From contig NZ_MAEW01000003.1 in assembly GCF_002013375.1 (NCBI RefSeq), positions 434,001 to 498,000 of the forward strand: 64,000 nt of DNA. Reading direction: 5' to 3'. This DNA comes from Mycobacterium sp. D16Q13 (GTDB taxonomy: Bacteria; Actinomycetota; Actinomycetes; Mycobacteriales; Mycobacteriaceae). Below the pieces are notes generated by a model. The model was not told where the DNA came from. It saw only the letters and a list, made by a program, of their open reading frames with translations, and ran no database searches. Made by a program: the position numbers and the translations under genes. Positions 53,231 through 63,244 of the stretch are shown one piece after another. Position 1 is the first letter of the stretch. Every line of letters starts with the position of its first letter.

Positions 53231-54002
53231 TGCTTGCCTCTCCAAATGTCTCAATGACGTCTTGTTTCGGTCGGTGTAGCCACATCGCCACGCAGTTGCG
53301 CTCGTTGCGTGACACTCCCGCATAGCCGTGCCACGAGAAAGGCGTGCATTCGAACATCACCATTGAGTTGTTGAGCGGTGGAATCAGTGCACCGTCACCA
53401 CGTTGGCCGGCGGCGAGGCTCGCGAAAAGTCCGGTCTCGCCGCCGTCTCCGGGCTCCCAGGGTGGGTTCGAAAGGTAGAACAGCACCGCTACGGCGCGAA
53501 CAGTTTCGCGCGCTTCGACGCCATCGGGTCGCTTGCCGGTGTGATAGTCGACGCCGTCTACATCCTCGTGCCTGGTTTCGGTGTCGTTCGGCATGGGCCC
53601 GGCGAACCAACCGGGGCTTAAGTCGTTGTGCGGCCAGCCAGCGTTGCCGCCGGGCTCGTGATGGTGCAGGGTCGTGGTGATATCACCGGTGCACGCGACA
53701 CCGGCGATGCCGGCGATCATGTCGTGCCACTCGCGCGAATTGAACACCGCGAGTGGGCCATCGAGATTGTTGTGGATGTGTGCCATCGACGCGTCATATC
53801 CAGGTGTGCTGGTGTTGAACTTGGTCCCGCCGGCTGCGATATGCCGATAGTGGTCTTCGAGAGTGTCGTAGAACGCTTGGTTGAAAACGTTCTGAACGGT
53901 CACATACGGGAAAGGTTTGAGGCGTCGCACCCAGTACCGGTGCGCGATCAACTCATCCATCGGCCAACGCCGTGTCGGTATGGATCCCCCCTCAGCGGTC
54001 AC
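53217..54002 (-). CDS. 2-oxoglutarate/Fe(II)-dependent oxygenase-like protein
   Basis: A 261-residue soluble enzyme of the prolyl-4-hydroxylase-like fold. The H-x-D pair is W-P-H-N-D (His125, Asp127), the distal His is in S-W-H-G-Y near residue 231, and the Arg for 2-oxoglutarate follows in V-S-R-N-E-R. It would hydroxylate a small molecule or a protein side chain. The start codon is uncertain (GTG 54002 or ATG 53960), neither with a good ribosome site. The SDR gene overlaps its stop, suggesting a shared pathway. Confidence 0.75.
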   Translation of the reverse strand: MTAEGGSIPTRRWPMDELIAHRYWVRRLKPFPYVTVQNVFNQAFYDTLEDHYRHIAAGGTKFNTSTPGYDASMAHIHNNLDGPLAVFNSREWHDMIAGIAGVACTGDITTTLHHHEPGGNAGWPHNDLSPGWFAGPMPNDTETRHEDVDGVDYHTGKRPDGVEARETVRAVAVLFYLSNPPWEPGDGGETGLFASLAAGQRGDGALIPPLNNSMVMFECTPFSWHGYAGVSRNERNCVAMWLHRPKQDVIETFGEASIVYW

Positions 54003-54148
54003 ATCGCAACACGCTACCCAAGCGCAGTCTGCCTGGCCTACTTGTGGTCAAGCTGGGGCCAGTTAGCTGGCTGACGATCCAGACCCGCAGGCGGCGCTGG
54101 ACTGAACTTTCCCATCTTCTCGCCGCATGCGCCCTTTATGATTTGCGC

Positions 54149-54829
54149 ATGGCGGGGGACGGACCAGCGGCCGGGCTGAACAACGAGCCCGATGAACCGC
54201 AGAAGCGGTCTTTTCTCGACCGCTTTTCGCTCAACAACCTATGGCGCGTGGCCGTTGTCGGCGTGCTGGGCCTGACCGCAGGATTCGGAGGACTGGATCA
54301 GGCTGATCCTGCGATTCCGATCGAGCTCGGGAATGTCTACGACAACGGGCCGCTGCAGATCACCCCACGCGCCGTATTTGCGATCTGCCCGGCCTCGAGG
54401 CTGGACCCCACGATAATGAGGCGCTTCACGTACGAGGCGAGCACCTACCAGATCATCGCACTGGCCGGGACGGTCAAGAACACCGACAAGATCAACGTCA
54501 CCCTGGATGACGAACGAAAGAACAGCTCGACGGTGTACCGCGAGGTATTCACTCTCACCACGCCGTCAGAGTTCAAATATTACGGTGAATACGCTTCGGA
54601 CTCCGGTTCCGGAAAAATGTACTCACTGCCTCCAGGCAAAACAGTGGAGCTACTTGCCATTTGGGGAATCCCCTTCGTCCGACCGGGAATCCGCCCCGGG
54701 GACAACATCGCCATCCGGCTGAACGACCTCGAATGGAAACCTGACGCAGCGGGCTCCGAATCTTGGAAGTCTCCTAAAAATTCGTCTTACGGCGTTCTCC
54801 ACACCACTCTTCGCGAGTGCGACTCATGA
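54149..54829 (+). CDS. Membrane-anchored exported protein, first of three
   Basis: A 226-residue protein with a polar, Asp/Glu-rich N-terminus, one transmembrane segment at about residues 32-52, and an extracytoplasmic domain rich in beta strands. The ATG at 54149 is the most likely start; the frame further upstream overlaps the divergent oxygenase gene. No family recognised; overall layout is like DUF4352/immunoglobulin-like anchored proteins. Confidence 0.65.
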   Translation: MAGDGPAAGLNNEPDEPQKRSFLDRFSLNNLWRVAVVGVLGLTAGFGGLDQADPAIPIELGNVYDNGPLQITPRAVFAICPASRLDPTIMRRFTYEASTYQIIALAGTVKNTDKINVTLDDERKNSSTVYREVFTLTTPSEFKYYGEYASDSGSGKMYSLPPGKTVELLAIWGIPFVRPGIRPGDNIAIRLNDLEWKPDAAGSESWKSPKNSSYGVLHTTLRECDS

Positions 54830-55410
54830 ACATGCCGAGTAAGATCGCACCGGCCGCTCTGAGTGCACTGCTACTCGCCGGCGCAATCACGTTGTACACC
54901 AACGTCTCTACCCTCCAAGAGTCTTACGGCCCCATTACCGTCCATGGCAGCTCGTCTGATGAGACCCGCGGAAGAAACGATGCGATCTCTGTCCGGGGCG
55001 CATACTCGGCATCGGCGGTGAGGTACACATTCAAGGACCGCCGCGACAACTTCACACAGCGCACCCAGGGGCGGTGGATCGTGCTGGACGTCGTCTACGA
55101 AACCCTGACGACAGTGCAAAACCACATCATGTATCTCGACGACGACGACCTGAGAATCGAGGCCACCAGGTCCACTGCGAAGCTCTTCAATCAGCCGGGG
55201 ATTCCTGAGCGTACGGCGCTGGTGTTCGATCTGCCCGAATCTCCGCGGTCCATGTCTCTCGTCGTCAGGAGCCTGCCCGGTACCAGGAACGCCGATGTCG
55301 GAGCCGCTCGCGGCTGGGGTATCGACACGCAGTTGGACATCGACATCCCGACCTCCACGCTTGTTCATCGGGACGTCATCGACCTCTACGAGGGAAAGTT
55401 CCCGGAATGA
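54826..55410 (+). CDS. Membrane-anchored exported protein, second of three
   Basis: A 194-residue protein whose ATG overlaps the preceding stop (ATGA). One N-terminal transmembrane segment (about residues 6-26), then a beta-rich external domain with R-W-I-V-L-D-V-V-Y-E-T-L, typical of DUF4352-like folds. It is coupled to both neighbours. Function unknown. Confidence 0.65.
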   Translation: MNMPSKIAPAALSALLLAGAITLYTNVSTLQESYGPITVHGSSSDETRGRNDAISVRGAYSASAVRYTFKDRRDNFTQRTQGRWIVLDVVYETLTTVQNHIMYLDDDDLRIEATRSTAKLFNQPGIPERTALVFDLPESPRSMSLVVRSLPGTRNADVGAARGWGIDTQLDIDIPTSTLVHRDVIDLYEGKFPE

Positions 55411-55955
55411 CTTGGCTGAAGCGTAACGGCGTGGCGTTCCTGGTGATCGCACTAGCCCTCACCACGTATTGGTTCCTCATTGTTCAACCCCGCCGGGAGC
55501 GAGTCATCGACAGCCAGCGGCCTGCTCTCGTCGTGCGGCCGGGCGAATCCGCAACGGTCGATGGCATCGACTGGCAGCTCCGGCGGGTCGATCCGCCACA
55601 GCCTGGAAAGTACAACAGTCCGATTCCCGAGGGCACCAAAGCCGTGGTACTCGTGCTTGACCGGTCTAAAGCCGGCCACCAGCTGTCTTCCGAGGATGTC
55701 GAGAAGGTCTCCTGCGACGTCGCAATCGTGGACCGGCGCGGTCGTCGCTGGACCAAACAGAACCATGTCTCAATGTTCTCGATTCAGGATTCCCTGAAGC
55801 GGACGGGCTATCGGACGTTCTGCGCCGAACCCGGTCCGTTCATGGTGGTCGGGCTGGTCCCGCCCGACGCGACGGATCTGAGCCTGGAAGTCACCATCCG
55901 TAAGTCGAAGTCGGATATCAACGAGGTAGTGCGTTTCGAGTCTCCGCCTGGCTAG
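55407..55955 (+). CDS. Membrane-anchored exported protein, third of three
   Basis: A 182-residue protein whose ATG overlaps the previous stop. One transmembrane segment (about residues 9-26), then an external beta-rich domain with two Cys (V-S-C-D-V and F-C-A-E-P) that could pair. Its end runs 38 bases into the convergent membrane-protein gene. The three proteins are similar in size and layout and are probably subunits of one surface complex. Confidence 0.65.
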   Translation: MTWLKRNGVAFLVIALALTTYWFLIVQPRRERVIDSQRPALVVRPGESATVDGIDWQLRRVDPPQPGKYNSPIPEGTKAVVLVLDRSKAGHQLSSEDVEKVSCDVAIVDRRGRRWTKQNHVSMFSIQDSLKRTGYRTFCAEPGPFMVVGLVPPDATDLSLEVTIRKSKSDINEVVRFESPPG

Positions 55956-57243
55956 CGTGCGCCAGGCTGTACCGCTCGAGGCAATATCCGTATGTTGCCG
56001 CTACCAAGCAGACCTTCACCGGCTCGATGAACGAACCAATCGCGACGATGAACACTTGGCCATACACGGACCACCATGAGAGTTCATGCGGGCCAAGAAG
56101 ATTGACCGCTGCGCGCCAGACGAAACCCTCCCCGACCTGCGGTTCGTAGTAGGAACCTGACGGGTAGAGAAACACCAGGAACATGAACGCGAACACATAA
56201 GTCGCCACTATCAGCGGACCACCGTGCAAGGTCACGCGAATAGAGTCCGCCAGCTTCTCCAATATCCCAAGAAAGCCGCGTGCGAATTCTGTAGTTCGTG
56301 CCTGAATTCCCGACGGAACGCGCGACCACCGCGGCCGGACTCGCCCCATCACCGACTGACCTGCGTTGGCGACTCGGGTCGCGTGTTTCTCGCCGAGGAA
56401 TGCATGTCCACTCGTCGACCAGGTACCCATCGCCTGAATCCCGTAAATCGCTGCCGCAATGGCAATCCATGTCAAAGGTATGAGGACCGCGGGTATCGCG
56501 GCAGCGGCGAATTGCGTCGCTGACTCCCAAAGGTGTCTGAATGGGCCAAGATTCGCGAGCAGACTCTCCTTGTGGTCCAAATACCACATGACAACACGGC
56601 GCTCTTTGATCCACTCCGGAGTGCCAAACAGCTTGTCGGCCGCAGCCGTTACCAGAAGGAGCACCCATGTCGCCTCCGAGTACAGAGCGAGCAGTTGTGT
56701 CCAGGTGGGCAATTTGTCCCTAAATCGGGTCAGCAGCATCCTCATCGTGAATGCGATAGCAATGACGGCGTAGATACGCCAGTCCGTCGGACTCAAGTAC
56801 TGGCCGATCTGTTCGCTTGTCTTAGCCGATGAAAGACCGTCCATAGTCGAGCCGTAGTACTCGAGATATCGCACGTTGAGATACCCGGCACGGTCCTCCA
56901 GATGAAGCTTCCATGCCGTAAACAGCACAAACACCGGAAGTATGGCCCGGAGAACGGTGTTGGTCGCTTCTGTCCAACTTGCCCTGGCGTTTGTCACTGC
57001 GCCACGCACCACCCAGAACATCGCGACGTAGGTAAGCAGCCGGGCCAGCGGCACCAGTGGGAATACCAGATCACCCCACAGGCCTCCGACATGTACGGAC
57101 ACAAAGATGGCTAGCTTCAATGCACCATAACGGGTCAGCCAGCCGACCAGATAGATCGCCACCAGCCGCGGCCAGCAGCGCCACCACAGGATCCCCGTCC
57201 GGCGCAGCAGATCCACCGGACCGGATATCCCCCACGTTGCCAT
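55918..57243 (-). CDS. Polytopic membrane protein of unknown function
   Basis: A 441-residue protein with about seven or eight hydrophobic segments spread from residue 20 to 430, and a basic loop at about residues 290-320. No catalytic or transport motif is recognised. It faces the three anchored-protein genes and overlaps the last by 38 bases at the 3' end, and may be their partner. Confidence 0.6.
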   Translation of the reverse strand: MATWGISGPVDLLRRTGILWWRCWPRLVAIYLVGWLTRYGALKLAIFVSVHVGGLWGDLVFPLVPLARLLTYVAMFWVVRGAVTNARASWTEATNTVLRAILPVFVLFTAWKLHLEDRAGYLNVRYLEYYGSTMDGLSSAKTSEQIGQYLSPTDWRIYAVIAIAFTMRMLLTRFRDKLPTWTQLLALYSEATWVLLLVTAAADKLFGTPEWIKERRVVMWYLDHKESLLANLGPFRHLWESATQFAAAAIPAVLIPLTWIAIAAAIYGIQAMGTWSTSGHAFLGEKHATRVANAGQSVMGRVRPRWSRVPSGIQARTTEFARGFLGILEKLADSIRVTLHGGPLIVATYVFAFMFLVFLYPSGSYYEPQVGEGFVWRAAVNLLGPHELSWWSVYGQVFIVAIGSFIEPVKVCLVAATYGYCLERYSLAHASQAETRNALPR

Positions 57244-57261
57244 GGGCAGATAGTAGCTAGC

Positions 57262-58998
57262 TCAGTCCTCTGCGTGGGCGTACTTGCCACCGGCACCCAG
57301 CGAGGCCAGAGCGGCGACCGCCATCATCAGTGCGGCGGCCACGAACACCACCACTAGTCCGGCATGGAACGGCTCGGTGATGAGATTCGGAAAGAACGAC
57401 TGCCCGGTCAACTCGGCCGCGTTGACTCCCGGGTGGTCCAGAACACCTGACGGAGCAAGCAATTCGCTGACCGGGTTGTAACCGAGGAACGCCGCGAACA
57501 GGCTGCCCACCGGCGGCAGGCTGGACACCTCGGCTGCGGTCGAGGCAGGCACTCCCTGGGCGGTCAGCCCTGATTGCATCGCGGCGGGCATCGTGGAGGA
57601 GAGCCCGACGATCATGAGCGAGAAGAAGATTCCGATGGACAGCGAGCTGCCCGCGTTGAAGAAGGTGCCACGCACTCCCGAGGCCGCGCCGCGCTGGTGC
57701 GCGGGCACGCTCGACATGATCGCCGCGGTATTCGGCGCGGTGAAGATGGCCGATCCCAGTCCGTTGAGGAAGATGAGGGCCGCGAAGGCCCAGTAATTGA
57801 AGTTCACCGGAATGGCGATGAGCGCCAGGAACGTCACCGCCGACAGCACCATGCCGCCCGTGGCGAAGGGCCGGGCACCGTAGCGGTCCGACAGCACACC
57901 GGCGATGGGCCCGGCCAGCAGGAAGCCAAGTGTCATGGGCAGCAGGAAGATTCCCGCCCACAACGGCGTCGACTCATAGCTGTATCCGCGCAACGGCAAC
58001 CAGATGCCCTGCAGCCAGATGATGAGCATGAATTGCAGACCGCCCCGACCCACCGACGCCAGCAGGTTGGCCAGGTTCCCCAGGCCAAACGCACGGTTCT
58101 TGAACAGCCGCATGTCCAGCATCGGGTCGGCCACCCGGGACTCGATCACGCAGAACAACAGCAGCAGCGCGACACCGGCGATCAGCGATCCGTAGACCAG
58201 CGGGTTACCCCATCCGGTGCTCGAATTGCCGTATGGCTGAATGCCGTATGTGATTCCGGTGAGCAGCACCGTCAGCCCCAGCGCAACGGTTACGGTGCCT
58301 GCCCAGTCCAGCTTGCCGGGTGTGGGTTGGTCGATCTCGACGAGGGAGCGATATGACCACACGGTGCCCAGCAGGCCCAGTGGCACACCCACCCAGAAGA
58401 TGGCGCGCCAATCCCATTCGGAGAGCACGCCTCCGATCAGCAGCCCAAGGAAGGACCCTGCCACCGCGGCCACCTGGTTGATCCCTAGCGCCAACCCACG
58501 CTGCGTGGACGGGAAGGCGTCGGTCAGGATGGCCGACGAGTTAGCCATCAGCATGGCACCGCCCACCCCCTGCACCACTCGCCACGCGATAAGCCACACC
58601 GCACCCCCGCCGTAGTGGAACGGGTCGAAGGACAGCACCACCGCCGCGACGGTGAAGACGACGAAGCCCATGTTGTAAATGCGGACCCGCCCATACATAT
58701 CGCCGAGGCGGCCGAACAACACGACGAGAACCGCGGAAGCCAGCAGGTAGCCCATGAGCATCCACAGCAGATAGCTCACGTTGCCCGCGGCAAGGGGGTT
58801 CAGACCGATCCCGCGAAAGATGGCCGGCAGCGAGATTAAGACGATCGACGAGTTGATGGTCGCGAGCAGCACACCCAGCGTGGTGTTCGACAGCGCCACC
58901 CACTTGTAGTGCGGATGGTCGCGATCCACCCGCAGCCGACGTCGTGCGGTCTCGACATCCGCAGGTGTTTCGTCGGTCTGTGTCATCAAATCAGTCAT
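57262..58998 (-). CDS. MFS drug:H+ antiporter-2 (DHA2) family transporter
   Basis: A 578-residue integral membrane protein with about 14 transmembrane segments. The loop 2-3 motif G-R-L-G-D-M-Y-G-R and the motif C-like V-A-G-S-F-L-G-L-L-I-G-G are present. DHA2 members expel drugs or lipophilic compounds with proton exchange. I chose the ATG at 58998 after AAGGGTG; the longer frame upstream has no ribosome site. It is divergent from thiC and probably the first right-hand core gene. Confidence 0.88.
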   Translation of the reverse strand: MTDLMTQTDETPADVETARRRLRVDRDHPHYKWVALSNTTLGVLLATINSSIVLISLPAIFRGIGLNPLAAGNVSYLLWMLMGYLLASAVLVVLFGRLGDMYGRVRIYNMGFVVFTVAAVVLSFDPFHYGGGAVWLIAWRVVQGVGGAMLMANSSAILTDAFPSTQRGLALGINQVAAVAGSFLGLLIGGVLSEWDWRAIFWVGVPLGLLGTVWSYRSLVEIDQPTPGKLDWAGTVTVALGLTVLLTGITYGIQPYGNSSTGWGNPLVYGSLIAGVALLLLFCVIESRVADPMLDMRLFKNRAFGLGNLANLLASVGRGGLQFMLIIWLQGIWLPLRGYSYESTPLWAGIFLLPMTLGFLLAGPIAGVLSDRYGARPFATGGMVLSAVTFLALIAIPVNFNYWAFAALIFLNGLGSAIFTAPNTAAIMSSVPAHQRGAASGVRGTFFNAGSSLSIGIFFSLMIVGLSSTMPAAMQSGLTAQGVPASTAAEVSSLPPVGSLFAAFLGYNPVSELLAPSGVLDHPGVNAAELTGQSFFPNLITEPFHAGLVVVFVAAALMMAVAALASLGAGGKYAHAED

Positions 58999-59164
58999 CG
59001 TCACCCTTGTTGCGCGCTTCTCCACCGACGCGGCCAGCAGGGCACCCCAGCCCGGCCGTCTCTGGATACCACCGTGTATAACTTTAGCAAGGGAAACTAT
59101 ATTCCCAAAACCTTCTAGTCCCCGTCTGTCAGATCGGGCTTTGGCTGCATGCCTCACGCGGTTC

Positions 59165-59218
59165 GAGTGCGAGCCTCACGCGTAAATCTGGCCGGAAATC
59201 CGCGTGAGGCTCGCACTC
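59165..59218. repeat. 18-bp perfect inverted repeat upstream of the riboswitch
   Basis: GAGTGCGAGCCTCACGCG at 59165-59182 and its exact complement at 59201-59218, with an 18-base spacer, lie in the intergenic region between the divergent transporter and thiC genes. A partial third copy (GCCTCACGCG) lies at 59151-59160. No T-run follows. It may be a dispersed palindromic repeat or a bidirectional hairpin. Confidence 0.85.
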
Positions 59219-59288
59219 AGCGGAGAAATCGGTGACCTACCGAGTAGCGTGGCCAGTGTTCGTCAACGAACAGCCCCAAACACACAAA

Positions 59289-61011
<1,723 letters not shown>

Positions 61012-61013
61012 GC

Positions 61014-61844
61014 ATGGCTGCCTTCCTCCCCATCCCGGAGCCGGGCGCTACCCCGGTGCGAGTGATGACCATCGCCGGGTCCGACTCCGGGGGCGGGGCA
61101 GGTATCCAAGCCGATATGCGCACCATGGCGCTGCTCGGTGTGCACGGGTGCGTGGCCGTCACCGCGGTAACCGTCCAGAACTCGGTGGGTGTCAGGGATT
61201 TTCACGAAATCCCACCACACGTGGTGGCCGCGCAGATGGACGCGGTGATCACCGATATCGGTATCCAGGCCGCCAAGACCGGGATGCTGGCCTCCGCGCC
61301 AATCATCGAGGCCATCGCGGAGACATGGTCGCGGCTGGCGACAAATGTCCCCCTGGTCGTCGATCCCGTGTGCGCATCCATGCACGGCGACCCGCTGCTG
61401 CACCCGAGCGCACTGGATGCCATCCGTGAACAACTCTTTCCGCTGGCAACGCTCGTCACTCCCAATCTGGACGAGGTACGGCTGTTGGTGGACATCGACG
61501 TCGTTGACGAGGAGTCCCAAAGGGAAGCCGCGCGAAAACTCCATGCCCTCGGCCCGCGGTGGGCTCTGGTAAAGGGCGGGCACCTTCGATCCAGCGACAC
61601 CAGCACGGACCTGCTCTTCGACGGCACCGAGTTTCACTACTTCCCCGTCGAACGGGTAGACACCGGACACGACCACGGCGCCGGGGACACCCTCGCCGCA
61701 TCTATCAGTTGTGCACTGGCACACGGACTTTCTGTGATCGAAGCCGTCGCCTTCGGAAAACGGTGGATCACCGAGTGTCTGCGAGCGGCCTACCCCCTTG
61801 GCCGTGGCCACGGCCCGGTATCGGCCCTGTTCAGGCTGCGATGA
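61014..61844 (+). CDS. thiD: Hydroxymethylpyrimidine/phosphomethylpyrimidine kinase
   Basis: A 276-residue ribokinase-fold enzyme that phosphorylates HMP and [20 protein letters not shown] at the start and the anion-hole/base motif [10 protein letters not shown] near residue 222 (G-A-G-D) are the family signatures. ATG 61014 is 2 bases after the thiC stop; an in-frame GTG at 61008 is possible. Confidence 0.95.
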   Translation: MAAFLPIPEPGATPVRVMTIAGSDSGGGAGIQADMRTMALLGVHGCVAVTAVTVQNSVGVRDFHEIPPHVVAAQMDAVITDIGIQAAKTGMLASAPIIEAIAETWSRLATNVPLVVDPVCASMHGDPLLHPSALDAIREQLFPLATLVTPNLDEVRLLVDIDVVDEESQREAARKLHALGPRWALVKGGHLRSSDTSTDLLFDGTEFHYFPVERVDTGHDHGAGDTLAASISCALAHGLSVIEAVAFGKRWITECLRAAYPLGRGHGPVSALFRLR

Positions 61845-61875
61845 GCATCTGCGCGAAGAACCTTAAGCTGAGTGC

Positions 61876-62511
61876 GTGAGCACCGAGGAACTTCCGGATA
61901 TCGCCGGAATCGCCCACCACCCCGACGGACACCCCCACGGTGCGGTAGTGCTGACCCACGGCGCCGGGGGCAGCTGCCACTCGCCCATGTTGCGTCTGCT
62001 GTGCACGGCATGGGCCGAACACGGTTGGCTGGCGATACGTTTCGACATGCCGTTCCGGCGCAACCGGCCAAGCGGTCCCCCCTCGGCCTCGTCAGCCGAC
62101 AAGGACCGCGCGGGCATTGCCGAGGTGATCAACAAGGCCCGCACCCTGGTGGATGGCCCGCTGTTGGCCGGCGGTCATTCCTACGGCGGACGTCAAACCT
62201 CGATGCTCGTGGCGGAAAAGGGGCCGATCATCGACGTTCTCACCGTGTTCTCCTACCCGCTACATCCACCCGGCAAGCCCGACCGGCTGCGCACGGAGCA
62301 TCTGCCCGGCATCCAGGTTCCCACGGTGTTCACCCACGGCACCTCGGATGCGTTCGGCACCATCGCGGAACTTACGGAGGCATCGGTTCTGATACCGGGC
62401 GGCGCGACAATCGTGGAGATCACCGGCGCGCGTCATGACCTGGGGTCCAAGACAATCAATGTCCCCGAGCTCGCCATCGACGCCGCGCTGGCGGCCCTGA
62501 AAGCGAACTAA
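61876..62511 (+). CDS. Alpha/beta-hydrolase of the KANL3/Tex30-like family
   Basis: A 211-residue small hydrolase. T-H-G-A-G-G is the oxyanion loop, G-H-S-Y-G-G carries the nucleophile Ser near residue 101, F-T-H-G-T-S-D-A-F-G contains the Asp region, and G-A-R-H-D carries the His. It matches the small hydrolase next to thiD in mycobacteria (Rv0421c). GTG start. It converges with the TetR gene. Confidence 0.85.
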   Translation: MSTEELPDIAGIAHHPDGHPHGAVVLTHGAGGSCHSPMLRLLCTAWAEHGWLAIRFDMPFRRNRPSGPPSASSADKDRAGIAEVINKARTLVDGPLLAGGHSYGGRQTSMLVAEKGPIIDVLTVFSYPLHPPGKPDRLRTEHLPGIQVPTVFTHGTSDAFGTIAELTEASVLIPGGATIVEITGARHDLGSKTINVPELAIDAALAALKAN

Positions 62512-62517
62512 CAGGAC

Positions 62518-63147
62518 CTAACGCTCGTCCACCGCGCGCCAGTCGCGCATCAACAACTGGGCCGCCCGACGCAGATCGGACTCCGCCTGCGCCACGGTGA
62601 GACCGCCGTTGAGACACACCTGAATACAGCCAAACCACTGGTGCACCAGCAGTCGGATCACGGCCTCGTCCTCATCGGTCGGGTCCGAAAGACCGGCGAC
62701 CTCGGATATCAGCTCATGGAACCGCTTCTCGACCTGCATCAGATCGGGCACCTCGGCCAGTGACGCCGAGTTCGAGGACCTGATCATCGCGATCGCCAGC
62801 ATGCGGCGCCGTGTCAATCCGCGCAGTGCCCGTACCAGCGCTTCGCCCACCCGGTCGGCCGCGGTTTCCTCCCCATCGGGAGACAACGGGATGCGGCCCA
62901 CAAGTCGCTCCGACTCACGCACCAAAGCCGAGACGAACAGATGACGCTTCGTCGGGAAATATCGGTACAACGTGCCGATGGCGACGTTGGCGTGTTTGGC
63001 GACATCGTGCATCTGGACGTGATCGAGCTCGCGCGTCATGGCGAGTTCCTCGGCCGCATCGAGCATGCGCTTGTACTGCTCATGTTGGCGCCTGGTCGAT
63101 GGCACGGCGGCTGGCCGCACCGGTGACGCTTCAACCATGGCGCTCAC
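62518..63147 (-). CDS. KstR-like TetR-family regulator
   Basis: A 209-residue TetR protein. The N-terminal helix-turn-helix (V-A-K-H-A-N-V-A-I-G-T-L-Y-R-Y-F-P-T-K) closely resembles that of KstR, the repressor of cholesterol-catabolism genes. The GTG at 63147 follows AGGTGA. A KstR-type palindrome lies 33 bases upstream, so it probably controls its own synthesis. Its ligand is unknown; it may not be KstR itself. Confidence 0.8.
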   Translation of the reverse strand: MSAMVEASPVRPAAVPSTRRQHEQYKRMLDAAEELAMTRELDHVQMHDVAKHANVAIGTLYRYFPTKRHLFVSALVRESERLVGRIPLSPDGEETAADRVGEALVRALRGLTRRRMLAIAMIRSSNSASLAEVPDLMQVEKRFHELISEVAGLSDPTDEDEAVIRLLVHQWFGCIQVCLNGGLTVAQAESDLRRAAQLLMRDWRAVDER

Positions 63148-63179
63148 GATCTATTCACCTGCATAAATAACCCCGAAAC

Positions 63180-63193
63180 TGGAACCTGTTCTA
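63180..63193. promoter_or_regulatory. KstR-type operator upstream of the TetR gene
   Basis: The 14-base sequence TGGAACCTGTTCTA fits the KstR consensus TnnAACnnGTTnnA exactly and is nearly palindromic. It lies 33 bases before the TetR start, between it and the PucR-like gene, consistent with autoregulation. Confidence 0.75.
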
Positions 63194-63244
63194 AATAAGG
63201 TAGCACTACCGTAAGCCAGCGCACTGCGAATTCGCGGTCCTGGT

